NCBI GenBank assembly: GCA_900751035.1
Contig: CAADSF010000082.1
Coordinates: 1-31,607, forward strand
Length of the DNA stretch: 31,607 bases
Origin: an uncultured Oscillospiraceae bacterium
GTDB taxonomy: Bacteria; Bacillota; Clostridia; Oscillospirales; Oscillospiraceae
Reading direction: 5' to 3'
This document shows positions 21,788 through 28,680 of this stretch, in pieces (the first letter of the stretch is position 1; each line of letters starts with the position of its first letter). The notes below the pieces were generated by a model, which was not told where the DNA came from, did not search any database, and worked only from the letters and a program-made list of their open reading frames with translations. Position numbers and translations under genes: made by a program.

Positions 21788-22743
21788 TACTCCGCCTCCT
21801 TTGCCTCCGCAGGCGCCGGCGTGTACTTCTTCAAAACCTTGTCGAAGAACAGGCCGCATTCCTTGATTTTCTTATTCCAGAGCACACCCAGCTCCTTGTT
21901 AGAGGTCAGTGCGTGCTTGATGGCCTGATACTTCGGCATAGCCGCATTTGCGGTGTCAGCGTCAACGATGCCGGCGATGATGGCGGTACCCTCGACTATT
22001 GCGGCCTCATAGGTGGCCTGATCGGCGGCGTTCTGCTCAACCTCCGCGGTGGCCTTGGTGTTGTACTCGGCAAACAGCTTCGTCAGGAAATCGTTGGGGC
22101 TGGACGGGCCAAGCGCCGGAATCTTACGAATGCCGGAGATGCCGCGCGTACCCTTAGCAAAGTACCGCTCGCAGTTCGAGAATCCGATGGTGCGGTCGTT
22201 GCCGTAAATCTCCACGAAGCCGCCGAGGTCCATAGGCTCCCAGACGTTGTTCTTGGTCTGGCCCTCGACCTTGATGCGGAGACGGACGTTATCGCCATCC
22301 TTTTCCTCGGTCGCGTGGAACACGATCACGATGTTCTTCTGAAGCTCATAGAAGCAGTAGTCCATCAGGCGAACGAACTCCTTGCCGACGAAGCCGTAGC
22401 CCTTGAGCGACAGGCTACCGTCGCGCTGGCCATACTTGGGGTCCTTCTTGATGGCCCACAGGGACATGAGGGAAATGAGCTTGCCGCCGGTATCGAAAAC
22501 CAGCGTGTCATAGTCTCCGAGGTTTTCGGGAACAAGGTCGCTCAGGATTTCATCGTAGTTCTTGGGCTGGATGTACGGCTTGCGGTAGCGCGGCTCGATA
22601 CGGTCAATGCCGAAATCGACGTCGATGTGCAGCGGGTTCGGGGCGGACAGGGCCAGCGTGGATTTGCCGATGCCAGGATAACCGGCAATCAGCATACGGA
22701 TTTTCTTTGCGCCCTCCTGAATATCGTTAGGGTTTCTGATCAT
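21787..22743 (-). CDS. Sak4-like RecA-fold ATPase (AAA_24)
   Basis: A 318-residue RecA-core ATPase. Walker A is GYPGIGKST (21-29), and the Walker B region is DTLVFDTGG (about 78-86), followed by a Gly-rich loop with GYGFVGKEF and an IVFHATEEKDG strand. This is the layout of AAA_24/Sak4 proteins, a phage single-strand annealing/recombinase group. The C-terminal 100 residues form an extra helical domain rich in Ala and Lys. GAAAGGAGCTATTACC precedes the ATG. Next to an exonuclease, NinB-like gene and SSB it should drive phage recombination. Confidence 0.85.
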   Translation of the reverse strand: MIRNPNDIQEGAKKIRMLIAGYPGIGKSTLALSAPNPLHIDVDFGIDRIEPRYRKPYIQPKNYDEILSDLVPENLGDYDTLVFDTGGKLISLMSLWAIKKDPKYGQRDGSLSLKGYGFVGKEFVRLMDYCFYELQKNIVIVFHATEEKDGDNVRLRIKVEGQTKNNVWEPMDLGGFVEIYGNDRTIGFSNCERYFAKGTRGISGIRKIPALGPSSPNDFLTKLFAEYNTKATAEVEQNAADQATYEAAIVEGTAIIAGIVDADTANAAMPKYQAIKHALTSNKELGVLWNKKIKECGLFFDKVLKKYTPAPAEAKEAE

Positions 22744-22757
22744 GGTAATAGCTCCTT

Positions 22758-23015
22758 TCAGTCAGCGACAACTTCGTGCCGCAGAGTGATAATTTCGTGG
22801 CAGCGGCGGTTGTAATTGCCGTCGCGGTACATCTGGGTTCTCATAAACGAATCCTCGTTGTAGATGCTGGAGCAGTTCACGATGCCCTCGGTCTTGTCGG
22901 GGTGATAAACGCGGAACGCAGCGCAGGCCGCGTGGATATCCGGGGCGTCAACTTCCGTCCAGCCGCCGAAAAACGGCTGACCGTCCGTGCCGTAGGTGAA
23001 ATAAAACCTTGCCAT
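22758..23015 (-). CDS. Small hypothetical phage protein
   Basis: An 85-residue protein starting MARFYFTYGTDGQPFFGGW. This opening, followed by a VDAPDIHAACAAFRVYHPD helix and an IVNCSSIYNEDSF strand, is seen in many Gram-positive prophage proteins, where Phe/Tyr-rich strands pack against a helix. GAGGGACAG precedes the ATG, which overlaps the stop of the DUF3846 gene (TAATG). Function unknown. Confidence 0.7.
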   Translation of the reverse strand: MARFYFTYGTDGQPFFGGWTEVDAPDIHAACAAFRVYHPDKTEGIVNCSSIYNEDSFMRTQMYRDGNYNRRCHEIITLRHEVVAD

Positions 23016-23395
23016 TACTGTCCCTCGCTTTCCCACTTGATGTCGCCGCCGCTCTCGCTGATGGCCATTGCACCGAGGAATTTAATATCCTCCTCGTCCA
23101 GTCCAATGAGATCCCGTTCTCCGGCATCGGTATAGCCATCTTTGAGAAGCACGATGTCTCCGACAATGGGGTTTCCGTGGTAAATCGTTCCGTAGAGAAA
23201 GCTCCCAAACAGGTTCCACGGTAAATTTTGCAGCAAGCCCTCTTCGTTGACGACCATGCAGAACGGATCGGGCAGACCCTTCGGGTGTACGACCTCAATC
23301 CATCCGCCGACAGCCTTTCCGATGGTCTCATAGGCAGGCTCGTCGAACTCCCTGACCTGCATCTTGTTTTCGGTATTGATAACCAGTCCTTTCAT
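23015..23395 (-). CDS. DUF3846-type phage protein
   Basis: A 126-residue protein that fits the DUF3846 layout: a short N-terminal strand (MKGLVINTENKMQVREF), IGKAVGGWIEVVHPKG (about 23-38), a CMVVNEEGLLQNLPWN segment, and GTIYHGNPIVGDIVLLK. DUF3846 proteins are small early phage proteins of unknown role. Of two adjacent ATGs the second gives better spacing to AAAGGAG and matches the family start. It overlaps the zinc-ribbon gene upstream and the 85-residue gene downstream. Confidence 0.78.
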   Translation of the reverse strand: MKGLVINTENKMQVREFDEPAYETIGKAVGGWIEVVHPKGLPDPFCMVVNEEGLLQNLPWNLFGSFLYGTIYHGNPIVGDIVLLKDGYTDAGERDLIGLDEEDIKFLGAMAISESGGDIKWESEGQ

Positions 23396-23613
23396 CATTG
23401 CTCCTTTCCGGGGAAGCACTCCGGCTCCTCCCAAGCGTCGGACTGCTTGATGCAGATATCGCAGCCGACGATATTCAAATCTTTGTCTCTGAAAACTTCC
23501 TCGCACTCTTCGCCGCAGGCAGGGCAGCGGGGGAAGATCGGCTCCTTGCCGTCCGGGAAGCCGGTGCGCTCCATGTTTCTGATCACGGGATGATCAGGCA
23601 GGTCATAGCTCAT
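23395..23613 (-). CDS. Small zinc-ribbon phage protein
   Basis: A 72-residue protein with CPACGEECEE and CDICIKQ pairs, a classic zinc ribbon split by a FRDKDLNIVG hairpin. The ATG overlaps the stop of the RHH-like gene (ATGA). A 'HPvI.n.ertG.p.g' opening precedes the ribbon. Similar ribbons recur in Clostridia prophages; activity unknown. Confidence 0.7.
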   Translation of the reverse strand: MSYDLPDHPVIRNMERTGFPDGKEPIFPRCPACGEECEEVFRDKDLNIVGCDICIKQSDAWEEPECFPGKEQ

Positions 23614-23987
23614 TCCGTGTCACCCGCTTCCTTGATGTATCGGCGGACAATAGCGGTAAGCAGGTCCTGCATGGTGGCGTAGCCCTCGGCCGCTACAAGC
23701 CGTTGCAACGCCGCATAATCGGCATCTTCAAGCCTTGCTGAGATACGACAGGTCAGACGCCGGTTATCCTTTTTGGGCGCTTTCCACGCCGTTGCCAGCT
23801 CTGGTGCGAAGCGGGCGTAGAGCGCTGCCATTGCATCTGGCCGCAGGCTCACGCCGTAGGCCTCGCCGTTCTCGCATTTGCTCTGAACGGTCTTGTCGTA
23901 CTTCGGATAGAGCTCCTGCACGACGGCCACCATCTCTTTTGCCGGAATCTGTTTCGCAAGCCGCAGCTCCCTCAGTTCCTCCGACAC
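23610..23987 (-). CDS. Phage protein with C-terminal ribbon-helix-helix-like segment
   Basis: A 125-residue protein. The N-terminal half (SEELRELRLAKQIPAKEM, then VQELYPKYDKTVQSKCENG) looks like a short helix-turn-helix-type domain, and residues 85-122 read RRLTCRISARLEDADYAALQ followed by a second helix QDLLTAIVRRYIKEAG, an RHH pattern. The start is GTG at 23987 with GGAGGTGCCGCC before it; the longer reading from 24110 has no site. It is one of the first lytic genes, so a regulatory DNA-binding role is plausible. Confidence 0.68.
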   Translation of the reverse strand: MSEELRELRLAKQIPAKEMVAVVQELYPKYDKTVQSKCENGEAYGVSLRPDAMAALYARFAPELATAWKAPKKDNRRLTCRISARLEDADYAALQRLVAAEGYATMQDLLTAIVRRYIKEAGDTE

Positions 23988-24172
23988 GGCGGCACCTCCT
24001 TTGTCCTTGACGCGGCTCGACCCGACTGATAAACTAAATGCGGGTATCCAGTTACCTGAGTCCGTTCCCGTTGCGCCGGGGGCGGGCTCTTTTTTGCTTC
24101 TGCACGGCAATCACAGGCCTCGCCTGGGTCGTTATTGCTGCCGCAGTTCGGGCAAGTCCGGTAATATGCCAT
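23972..24172 (-). CDS. Small zinc-binding-type phage protein
   Basis: A 66-residue protein starting MAYYRTCPNCGSNNDPGEACDC, a single metal knuckle, with a basic proline-containing remainder (KSPPPAQRER). GGAGCTGATGAAGA precedes the ATG. It overlaps the GTG start of the next gene by 16 bases. Many Firmicutes phages carry an 'MAYY..CP.CGsn.DpGE.CDC' gene near the start of the early operon; role unknown. Confidence 0.68.
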   Translation of the reverse strand: MAYYRTCPNCGSNNDPGEACDCRAEAKKSPPPAQRERTQVTGYPHLVYQSGRAASRTKEVPPCRRN

Positions 24173-24188
24173 TCTTCATCAGCTCCTT

Positions 24189-24404
24189 TCACTTCGCGGC
24201 CGCAGCCGCTTTTCTGGCGGCGGTTCTCGCATCCAGCGCCGCACGGCCTCCCGGCTGGCGCAGAATTCCGTAAATCAAATCCAGCGTCGCCGCGGCCAAA
24301 TTGTCCCGCACATGATCGGGAATCTCTGCCGTGTTGATATGTACCTCGCTCACCAGCTCACCTTCGAGAGTTGCGCCGGTTCCGTTCCGAAAATCTTCGC
24401 GCAA
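24189..24404 (-). CDS. Small hypothetical protein, second gene of the lytic operon
   Basis: A 71-residue protein with an N-terminal strand region (VSEVHINTAEIPDHVRDN) and a helical, Ala/Arg-rich C-terminus. The likely start is TTG at 24404, eight bases after GAGGAGG; a GTG three codons earlier lies inside the ribosome site. A perfect operator-like palindrome lies 22 bases upstream of the start. The longer open frame towards 24557 runs against the Cro-like gene and was rejected. Family not recognised. Confidence 0.58.
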   Translation of the reverse strand: MREDFRNGTGATLEGELVSEVHINTAEIPDHVRDNLAAATLDLIYGILRQPGGRAALDARTAARKAAAAAK

Positions 24405-24425
24405 AACCGTCACCTCCTCATTAGT

Positions 24426-24441
24426 GTTTAATCGGTTAAAC
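24426..24441. promoter_or_regulatory. Perfect operator-like palindrome at the end of the Cro-like gene
   Basis: GTTTAA-TCGG-TTAAAC is a perfect inverted repeat. Its flanks read GTGTTTAA on one side, identical to the half-site in the lytic promoter region at 24665. It contains the stop codon of the Cro-like gene and lies just ahead of the next gene's ribosome site, so a bound repressor could block elongation into the operon. Confidence 0.6.
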
Positions 24442-24636
24442 GCTCTCGGTAAAAAAAATACGGTCAACGCTGGTGTTGAGGGCCTGCGCAAGTTTGACCA
24501 AGGTTTTGGATGTGGTGGTTTTGTTCGTGCCGTTTTCGAGGGCAGAGATGGTTCCACGGCTCACGCCGCTCTTTTCCGCCAACTCTTCCTGCGTCATTTT
24601 CAGCGCTTCTCGGAACTCTTTGATTTTGTAGCCCAT
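24436..24636 (-). CDS. Cro-like HTH (XRE) regulator
   Basis: A 66-residue single-domain XRE-family helix-turn-helix protein: KIKEFREALKMTQEELAEKS, then VSRGTISALENG as the recognition region, and LVKLAQALNTSVDRIF. It is the first leftward gene after the lytic promoter and lacks any oligomerisation domain, as Cro proteins do. AAAGGAGGATTACGC precedes the ATG. It should bind the operators in the divergent region and repress the rightward repressor gene to commit to lytic growth. Confidence 0.86.
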   Translation of the reverse strand: MGYKIKEFREALKMTQEELAEKSGVSRGTISALENGTNKTTTSKTLVKLAQALNTSVDRIFFTESV

Positions 24637-24664
24637 GCGTAATCCTCCTTTCTTTGTCGTCATA

Positions 24665-24682
24665 GTGTTTAACCGATTGCAC
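24665..24682. promoter_or_regulatory. Operator-like site at the lytic promoter start point
   Basis: GTGTTTAA-CCGA-TTGCAC is an imperfect version of the palindrome at 24426, sharing the GTGTTTAA half-site and the four-base centre. It begins just downstream of the -10 box of the leftward promoter, so binding would block transcription start. Confidence 0.58.
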
Positions 24683-24686
24683 AGTC

Positions 24687-24715
24687 ATAGTACACCATGC
24701 CTTGTGCTGTGTCAA
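24687..24715 (-). promoter_or_regulatory. Leftward lytic promoter (sigma-A type)
   Basis: On the minus strand TTGACA (24710-24715) and TACTAT (24687-24692) are separated by exactly 17 bases. This is a near-consensus housekeeping promoter pointing at the Cro-like gene and the whole early operon, with an operator just downstream. Confidence 0.8.
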
Positions 24716-24756
24716 GTGGGCTAAACAAAAAATGTTCAATAAGTTTCACAATCGCG

Positions 24757-24785
24757 TTGACAGGCCGCACTGTGCAATGTATAAT
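24757..24785 (+). promoter_or_regulatory. Rightward repressor promoter (perfect consensus)
   Basis: TTGACA (24757-24762) and TATAAT (24780-24785) with a 17-base spacer match the sigma-A consensus exactly. The transcript would lead to the repressor ATG at 24825. The TGTGCAAT motif seen in the lytic operator recurs inside the spacer (24771-24778). Confidence 0.85.
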
Positions 24786-24801
24786 GTGTTAAACAAAACA
24801 C
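24786..24801. promoter_or_regulatory. Operator-like inverted repeat at the repressor promoter start point
   Basis: GTGTT-AAACAA-AACAC lies directly after the -10 box of the rightward promoter, where a bound regulator would stop transcription. It contains the TTAAAC half-site of the other operators. Its place suits autoregulation or Cro repression. Confidence 0.5.
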
Positions 24802-24824
24802 GCGTACAACGGAGGCAGCAAGCC

Positions 24825-25217
24825 ATGACGCTCAGAGAACTTGTTATTACTTTTCGCACCGAAAAAGACCTGTCCCAGCGGCAGTTTGCCGCTCTGTGCG
24901 GACTGTCGAACGGCTATATTTCTATGCTCGAAAAGAACGTGAATCCCAAGACTGGCCTGCCTGTTACGCCGTCGCTTCCGGCTTTGAAAAAAATCGCAAG
25001 GGGCATGGGGCTGACGCTCAATGACCTTTTCCTGAAAGCGGACGATATGCCTGTTGATCTTCTCGTGGAGGGAAGTGAAAAAAATGCGCTCACCTCCGGC
25101 GCCGAAGATGAGCGTGAATTTGAAGCTATGCAGTTGTTTGAATCTCTCTCGGATTCTCAGCGTTCTGAGGCCCTAAATTATCTTCGCTATCTTGCAACGA
25201 ATGGAGATAAGCAATAA
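24825..25217 (+). CDS. CI-like HTH phage repressor
   Basis: A 130-residue XRE-family protein. Residues 1-65 form the helix-turn-helix domain: ELVITFRTEKDLSQRQFAAL, then GLSNGYISMLEKN as recognition helix, and a LKKIARGMGLTLNDLF end helix. The C-terminal half is acidic with a final amphipathic helix (FESLSDSQRSEALNYLRYL) that may dimerise. No S24 peptidase domain is present, so induction would not use RecA-driven self-cleavage. GGAGGCAGCAAGCC precedes the ATG. It is divergent from the Cro-like gene, as in lambda-type switches. The last 92 bases overlap an antisense small gene. Confidence 0.85.
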   Translation: MTLRELVITFRTEKDLSQRQFAALCGLSNGYISMLEKNVNPKTGLPVTPSLPALKKIARGMGLTLNDLFLKADDMPVDLLVEGSEKNALTSGAEDEREFEAMQLFESLSDSQRSEALNYLRYLATNGDKQ

Positions 25218-25287
25218 ATTCGGCTTGCTTTTCAGGAGGCAGGCGCAGAAAAACCCCTCTCACATCGTTCCAGCGCAGTTCTCTCAT
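25126..25287 (-). CDS. Antisense 53-codon ORF overlapping the repressor 3' end
   Basis: On the minus strand an ATG at 25287 is preceded by GAGAGGAGACAATCTAC, a strong ribosome site, and opens a 53-residue frame. It begins MRELRWNDVRGVFLRLPPEK and continues through EFIAYLHSLQD, an amphipathic helix. The LPPEKQAEFIAYLHSL segment resembles the C-terminal helix of the convergent repressor (LSDSQRSEALNYLRYL). It ends inside the repressor gene with a 92-base antisense overlap. It may be a real regulator, or an old duplicated fragment. A TATACT box lies upstream at about 25329-25334 without a clear -35. Confidence 0.5.
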   Translation of the reverse strand: MRELRWNDVRGVFLRLPPEKQAEFIAYLHSLQDSEDNLGPQNAENPREIQTTA

Positions 25288-25413
25288 GTAGATTGTCTCC
25301 TCTCGTTATGATGCCTGCCGACAGTATCAACAGTATATCAGAAAACTGATTTTTTGGCAGAAAAAGATATATTATCACATTCGACCGACTTTGCGAAAGG
25401 GTGGGGTGCTTTC

Positions 25414-25929
25414 ATGAAAAGACTATGGTTTGTGCTTCTGTTGGGAACTCTTGTATTCCTTTGCTCATGCGCTTCGACATCTTCACAGGGGGATGATTCG
25501 GCGGTCGGGACCGTCGGAGAAACTCAGATACCAATAGACACAATGCATAGCATTTCCTCTGACTTGGAATCGGTCGCTATTGATGAAGTCAAGGTTATAG
25601 CTCTCGATGACAATGGCAAGATAAAAATTTCTGTATATCTCGATCCTGCGGTCACGAAATACTCGTTTGCCCTTAATATGGAGCCGATATTAGCGAGACT
25701 GAGAGAAGATTTGTCTCTGCACGAAATTGAGCTTTCAGAGTACAAAATGTCCGCGTTTTTCTATAAGAACGGAGAAGTTGACAGCGCTATGAGCTGGACG
25801 TCAATAGACCTTGATTCAGGGCATTTTGTTTCTCCGATGGACGGGGTATCAGCTGACTTAACCGTATCCGAAGTGTATGCGCATTGTGGATATGCCGAAG
25901 GGGAATGCGAAAGCATATCCGGCTCGTGA
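25414..25929 (+). CDS. Lipoprotein in the lysogeny module, candidate superinfection exclusion factor
   Basis: A 171-residue protein with a clear lipoprotein signal: MKRLWFVLLLGTLVFLCSCA, with Cys19 in the LCSC lipobox. The mature part is a single acidic alpha/beta domain with no recognised family (SSDLESVAIDEVKVIAL; KIKISVYLDPAVTKYSF). The AT-rich composition differs from the neighbouring phage genes, as in morons. A surface lipoprotein between repressor and integrase matches the place of Ltp of phage TP-J34, which blocks DNA entry of related phages. The start at 25414 has GGGTGGGGTGC ahead of it; a 20-codon longer reading lacks support. Confidence 0.72.
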   Translation: MKRLWFVLLLGTLVFLCSCASTSSQGDDSAVGTVGETQIPIDTMHSISSDLESVAIDEVKVIALDDNGKIKISVYLDPAVTKYSFALNMEPILARLREDLSLHEIELSEYKMSAFFYKNGEVDSAMSWTSIDLDSGHFVSPMDGVSADLTVSEVYAHCGYAEGECESISGS

Positions 25930-26139
25930 TATAAACCAAATGATACCGTATAGATACCCTATCTATACGGGGAAACTCAAACGCTGATACCGTATCGATA
26001 CATCGCGTGCGCGCGTGCGTGTGCGCGCGATCGCGCGCGCACTGTCTCTGTATCTGTTTCTGTATCTGTTTCTGTTTCTGTTTCTGTTTCTGTAATCTGT
26101 TTCTGAGACTATCTTAGGAAGACTATCTTGTAGAAGGAG
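25930..26139. repeat. Repeat-rich leader of the serine recombinase gene
   Basis: About 210 bp contain four kinds of repeat. There are two copies of TGATACCGTAT(A/C)GATAC (25941-25957 and 25985-26001); the first is half of a perfect 11-bp hairpin (25946-25956 with 25960-25970). Next comes an alternating purine-pyrimidine tract (26004-26029) with the palindrome GCGCGCGATCGCGCGC (26023-26038). A hexamer array of TTTCTG/TATCTG (about 26048-26105, some ten units) follows, and then two copies of GACTATCTT (26107-26115, 26121-26129). No gene is supported. Regulation of integrase or a recombination site are possible roles. Confidence 0.65.
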
Positions 26140-26148
26140 GTGGCGCTG

Positions 26149-27705
26149 TTGCCGAAAAAGGCTCCGAAGCATCCCGCGAAGCCAAAGCGGGGAAAGAAGC
26201 TGGAAATCGAAGAACCGGGCGTTCTTTATGGCCGGTACAGCAGCCACAACCAGAAGGACATTTCCGTAGAGCAGCAGTTTGAAAAGGGCTATGAGCTGGC
26301 GGCGGAGTATGGCATCAAAATCGTCGATACCTATGCCGACCGCGCCGTGTCCGGTCGAACTGATAAACGCAGGGATTTCCAGCGCATGATGGCCGACGCC
26401 GCGAAAGGAAAGTTTTGCTATGTGATCGCGTGGAAGTCTAACCGCATGGGGCGCAATATGCTTGAAGCGCTTATCAACGAAACCAAGCTTCAGGAATTGG
26501 GTGTTCGTGTGCTTTATGTCGAGGAGGACTTCGACGATACCGCCGCAGGCCGTTTCGCTGCCAGATCGATGATGAACGTCAATCAGTTCTACAGCGAGAA
26601 TATGGCCGAGGATATCAAACGCGGTCTGTACGACAACGCCGCAAATTGCATGGTGGCGAACGGTCATCTGCCGTACGGCTACAAGGCTGATGAAACGTTG
26701 CACTACACCATCGACGAACCTAAAGCGGCTGTCATCCGCGAGATATTCACGCGCGTTGCAACCGGTGAAGCGCTGGTCGATATCACATCCAGCCTGAACG
26801 CGCGCGGGATTGTGACATCCTACGGCCGACCGTGGGGCAGATCGAGCTTCCAGAAGATCCTTTCCAATGAGCGATACCGCGGCATTTACATCTATGGAGA
26901 TGTCCGCATAGAGGGCGGTATACCTCGAATTGTGAGCGACGAATTGTACTTCAAAGTGCAGGAGGTGTTGACCACGAAAAAGAATCCACAAGGACGCCAT
27001 CGCATCAACGGCGACTATCTGCTGACTGGCAAACTATTCTGCGGGCATTGCAAAGCTCCTATGGTCGGTGTGTCTGGAACGAGCAAGACGGGAAATCTGC
27101 ATCAATACTACGTCTGCCAGCGGCGGCGGACGGAGAAAGATTGCGACAAGAAGAATGTCCGACGGGACGACATCGAGTTGCAGATTGCCGAGGCTATTAA
27201 GAACACTGCACTCAAGGACGAGATTATCGAGTGGATTGCAGATAGCACCATGGCCTACAACGAGAGAAAAGAAGCCGAAAGCAAGGTGGGCATCCTCGAA
27301 GATCAGCTCGCCGGTACGGAGCGCAGCATCAAGAATGTCATGGCCGCCATTGAACAGGGAATCATCACAGCGACGACCAAGGACCGCCTTGTTGAGCTGG
27401 AATCCGAACGCACAGCCATTCAGGCGAAGATCGCAGCCGCGCGGGCGGACATCGTAACCATCAGCCGTGATGACCTGATTTCTGGCCTTGAAATGTTCCG
27501 CGAAGGTGATGTTCACGACAAGAAATATCAGGCGCGGCTATTCGATACGTTTTTGGTCGCGGTATATCTCTACGATGACGACATGAAGATCGTGTTCAGC
27601 TTCTCCGGCGACAAAAACACAATCCGAATCCCCTTGAATCAGTCCATTGACAACATTGAAAACTGCGCGGAAAGTTCGTATAAACTCTGCTTAGGTCCAC
27701 CATAA
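26149..27705 (+). CDS. Large serine recombinase (phage integrase)
   Basis: A 518-residue serine integrase. The resolvase domain starts LYGRYSSHNQKDISVEQQ, with Ser31 in the YxRxS motif as nucleophile, followed by DRAVSGRTDKRRDFQRMM and SNRMGRNMLE. A recombinase domain follows (about 165-290, PYGYKAD to IVSDELYF), then a zinc ribbon (CGHC ... YVCQRRRTEKDC) and a coiled coil (about 365-440) typical of this group. The start is probably TTG at 26149, because AAGGAGG is eight bases upstream and overlaps the GTG option. Transcribed towards the presumed right boundary, it should integrate and, with a directionality factor, excise the prophage. Confidence 0.93.
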   Translation: MPKKAPKHPAKPKRGKKLEIEEPGVLYGRYSSHNQKDISVEQQFEKGYELAAEYGIKIVDTYADRAVSGRTDKRRDFQRMMADAAKGKFCYVIAWKSNRMGRNMLEALINETKLQELGVRVLYVEEDFDDTAAGRFAARSMMNVNQFYSENMAEDIKRGLYDNAANCMVANGHLPYGYKADETLHYTIDEPKAAVIREIFTRVATGEALVDITSSLNARGIVTSYGRPWGRSSFQKILSNERYRGIYIYGDVRIEGGIPRIVSDELYFKVQEVLTTKKNPQGRHRINGDYLLTGKLFCGHCKAPMVGVSGTSKTGNLHQYYVCQRRRTEKDCDKKNVRRDDIELQIAEAIKNTALKDEIIEWIADSTMAYNERKEAESKVGILEDQLAGTERSIKNVMAAIEQGIITATTKDRLVELESERTAIQAKIAAARADIVTISRDDLISGLEMFREGDVHDKKYQARLFDTFLVAVYLYDDDMKIVFSFSGDKNTIRIPLNQSIDNIENCAESSYKLCLGPP

Positions 27706-27707
27706 GT

Positions 27708-27744
27708 CTCGCCGTGATTTTAGTCAAATTGCGGCGGGCTTTTT
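27708..27744 (+). terminator. Intrinsic terminator after the recombinase gene
   Basis: Stem CTCGCCG/CGGCGGG (one wobble) with a 17-base loop followed by CTTTTT, two bases past the recombinase stop. The long loop weakens it, but position and T-run support termination of the lysogeny transcript. Confidence 0.5.
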
Positions 27745-27788
27745 GCGTTGACACATTGATGTTTGAATTGGACAGGGAAGTGTATTGT

Positions 27789-28583
27789 ATGAAAAAAGTT
27801 CTATCGGTATCAATAAAGACGATCATCTTTTTTGTGGGTTGGGCCATATGCGTATCGGTTATCCCGATACCGGATACCGCAAGTGCGGTAATCTGGAGAT
27901 TTTGGGCAGAACTGATCCCGCTTTTGTCCGTTATTGCGATCACACTTATTTTCTGGCTGGCAGATCAGAAAAAGATACGATTACATCTGACCGGGAAGCC
28001 TGTTTATAACATCATATTGGGCGGCGTAACAGGGACGATTTGGCTGGGGGCATCTGTGGGGATATTATCTATCCTCGGAGTTGTACAGATAGAGGGCAAA
28101 AATCAAATCGCTATGCTGTGGTTGTGGCTGCTTGCGGCTTTTCTCAATACCGTTATGCAGGAAATGCTGGTTCGCGGCTATTTATACCAGATGATAAAAA
28201 GTAACGGTAGCATCGCCGCCGCGATTATCGTATCTACGGGCTTATTTACATTTGCGCACGGCGGCGCGTTTGAGGCAGGAATCCTTCCTGTGCTCAATGT
28301 CATCACAATGAGCCTTTTTATGACGGCGGTTTTGGAATACACGGGTTCCTTGATCGCGCCGATCGTGATCCATTTTTTGTGGAACGGTGTGGGCGCGATC
28401 ATTCTGGGAGGAGTCTCTCTGGCGGAAGATTATCCTCACTTGTTTGATATGACGATTCACGGCAATCCGATTCTGTCCGGCGGCAGCTGTAAAATCGAAG
28501 GTAGCATCATTGTGCTTTTTATGAATCTGGCGTTCTTGATTGGGTTTGTAGCCGCAAAAAAGAGAAAGGATCGGAATAGATAG
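27789..28583 (+). CDS. CPBP-family intramembrane metalloprotease
   Basis: A 264-residue membrane protein with about eight hydrophobic segments. The CPBP/Abi signature runs QEMLVRGYLY (Gln124-Glu125 to Arg129), FTFAHGG with His157, and a later HFLWNGVG with the third metal-site His. The first Glu of the usual EExxxR is Gln here, so activity could be altered. Such proteases act in bacteriocin self-immunity, membrane maturation or signalling. The ATG at 27789 has GGGAAGTG ahead of it. Composition is less GC-rich than both flanks. It lies between recombinase and chromosome, so it may be phage cargo or the first host gene; the boundary is not visible. Confidence 0.82.
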   Translation: MKKVLSVSIKTIIFFVGWAICVSVIPIPDTASAVIWRFWAELIPLLSVIAITLIFWLADQKKIRLHLTGKPVYNIILGGVTGTIWLGASVGILSILGVVQIEGKNQIAMLWLWLLAAFLNTVMQEMLVRGYLYQMIKSNGSIAAAIIVSTGLFTFAHGGAFEAGILPVLNVITMSLFMTAVLEYTGSLIAPIVIHFLWNGVGAIILGGVSLAEDYPHLFDMTIHGNPILSGGSCKIEGSIIVLFMNLAFLIGFVAAKKRKDRNR

Positions 28584-28680
28584 TATCCGATTTGCTGTAA
28601 TGAACTGTTCCTTACTTTGACGATGAGATGGGGGAATAACAACGTCCCGCTTTGCAATGTCCGCTACAACATCATCTATG
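28584..28680. other. Short gap holding no supported gene; possible right prophage boundary
   Basis: About 100 bp after the CPBP gene without ribosome site or recognisable frame. It precedes a strong bidirectional terminator and the leftward chromosomal operon. The right attachment site probably lies between the recombinase stop and this point, but the left copy is outside the window. Confidence 0.3.

Noticed and set aside
24665..24801. Whole divergent region as a replication origin
   Set aside because: The repeats are half-sites of a regulator palindrome next to two promoters, which explains them better than iterons.
26023..26105. CRISPR-like repeats
   Set aside because: The units are hexamers and a GC palindrome without spacers; no cas genes and no repeat of 23-40 bases.
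25963..27000. Leftward frame of 345 codons across the recombinase leader
   Set aside because: Antisense to the recombinase catalytic domain; its Arg/Asn-rich end only reflects translation of the hexamer repeats.
27748..27776. Promoter for the CPBP gene from TTGACA at 27748
   Set aside because: The -35 is perfect but nothing like a -10 box follows at 16-18 bases.
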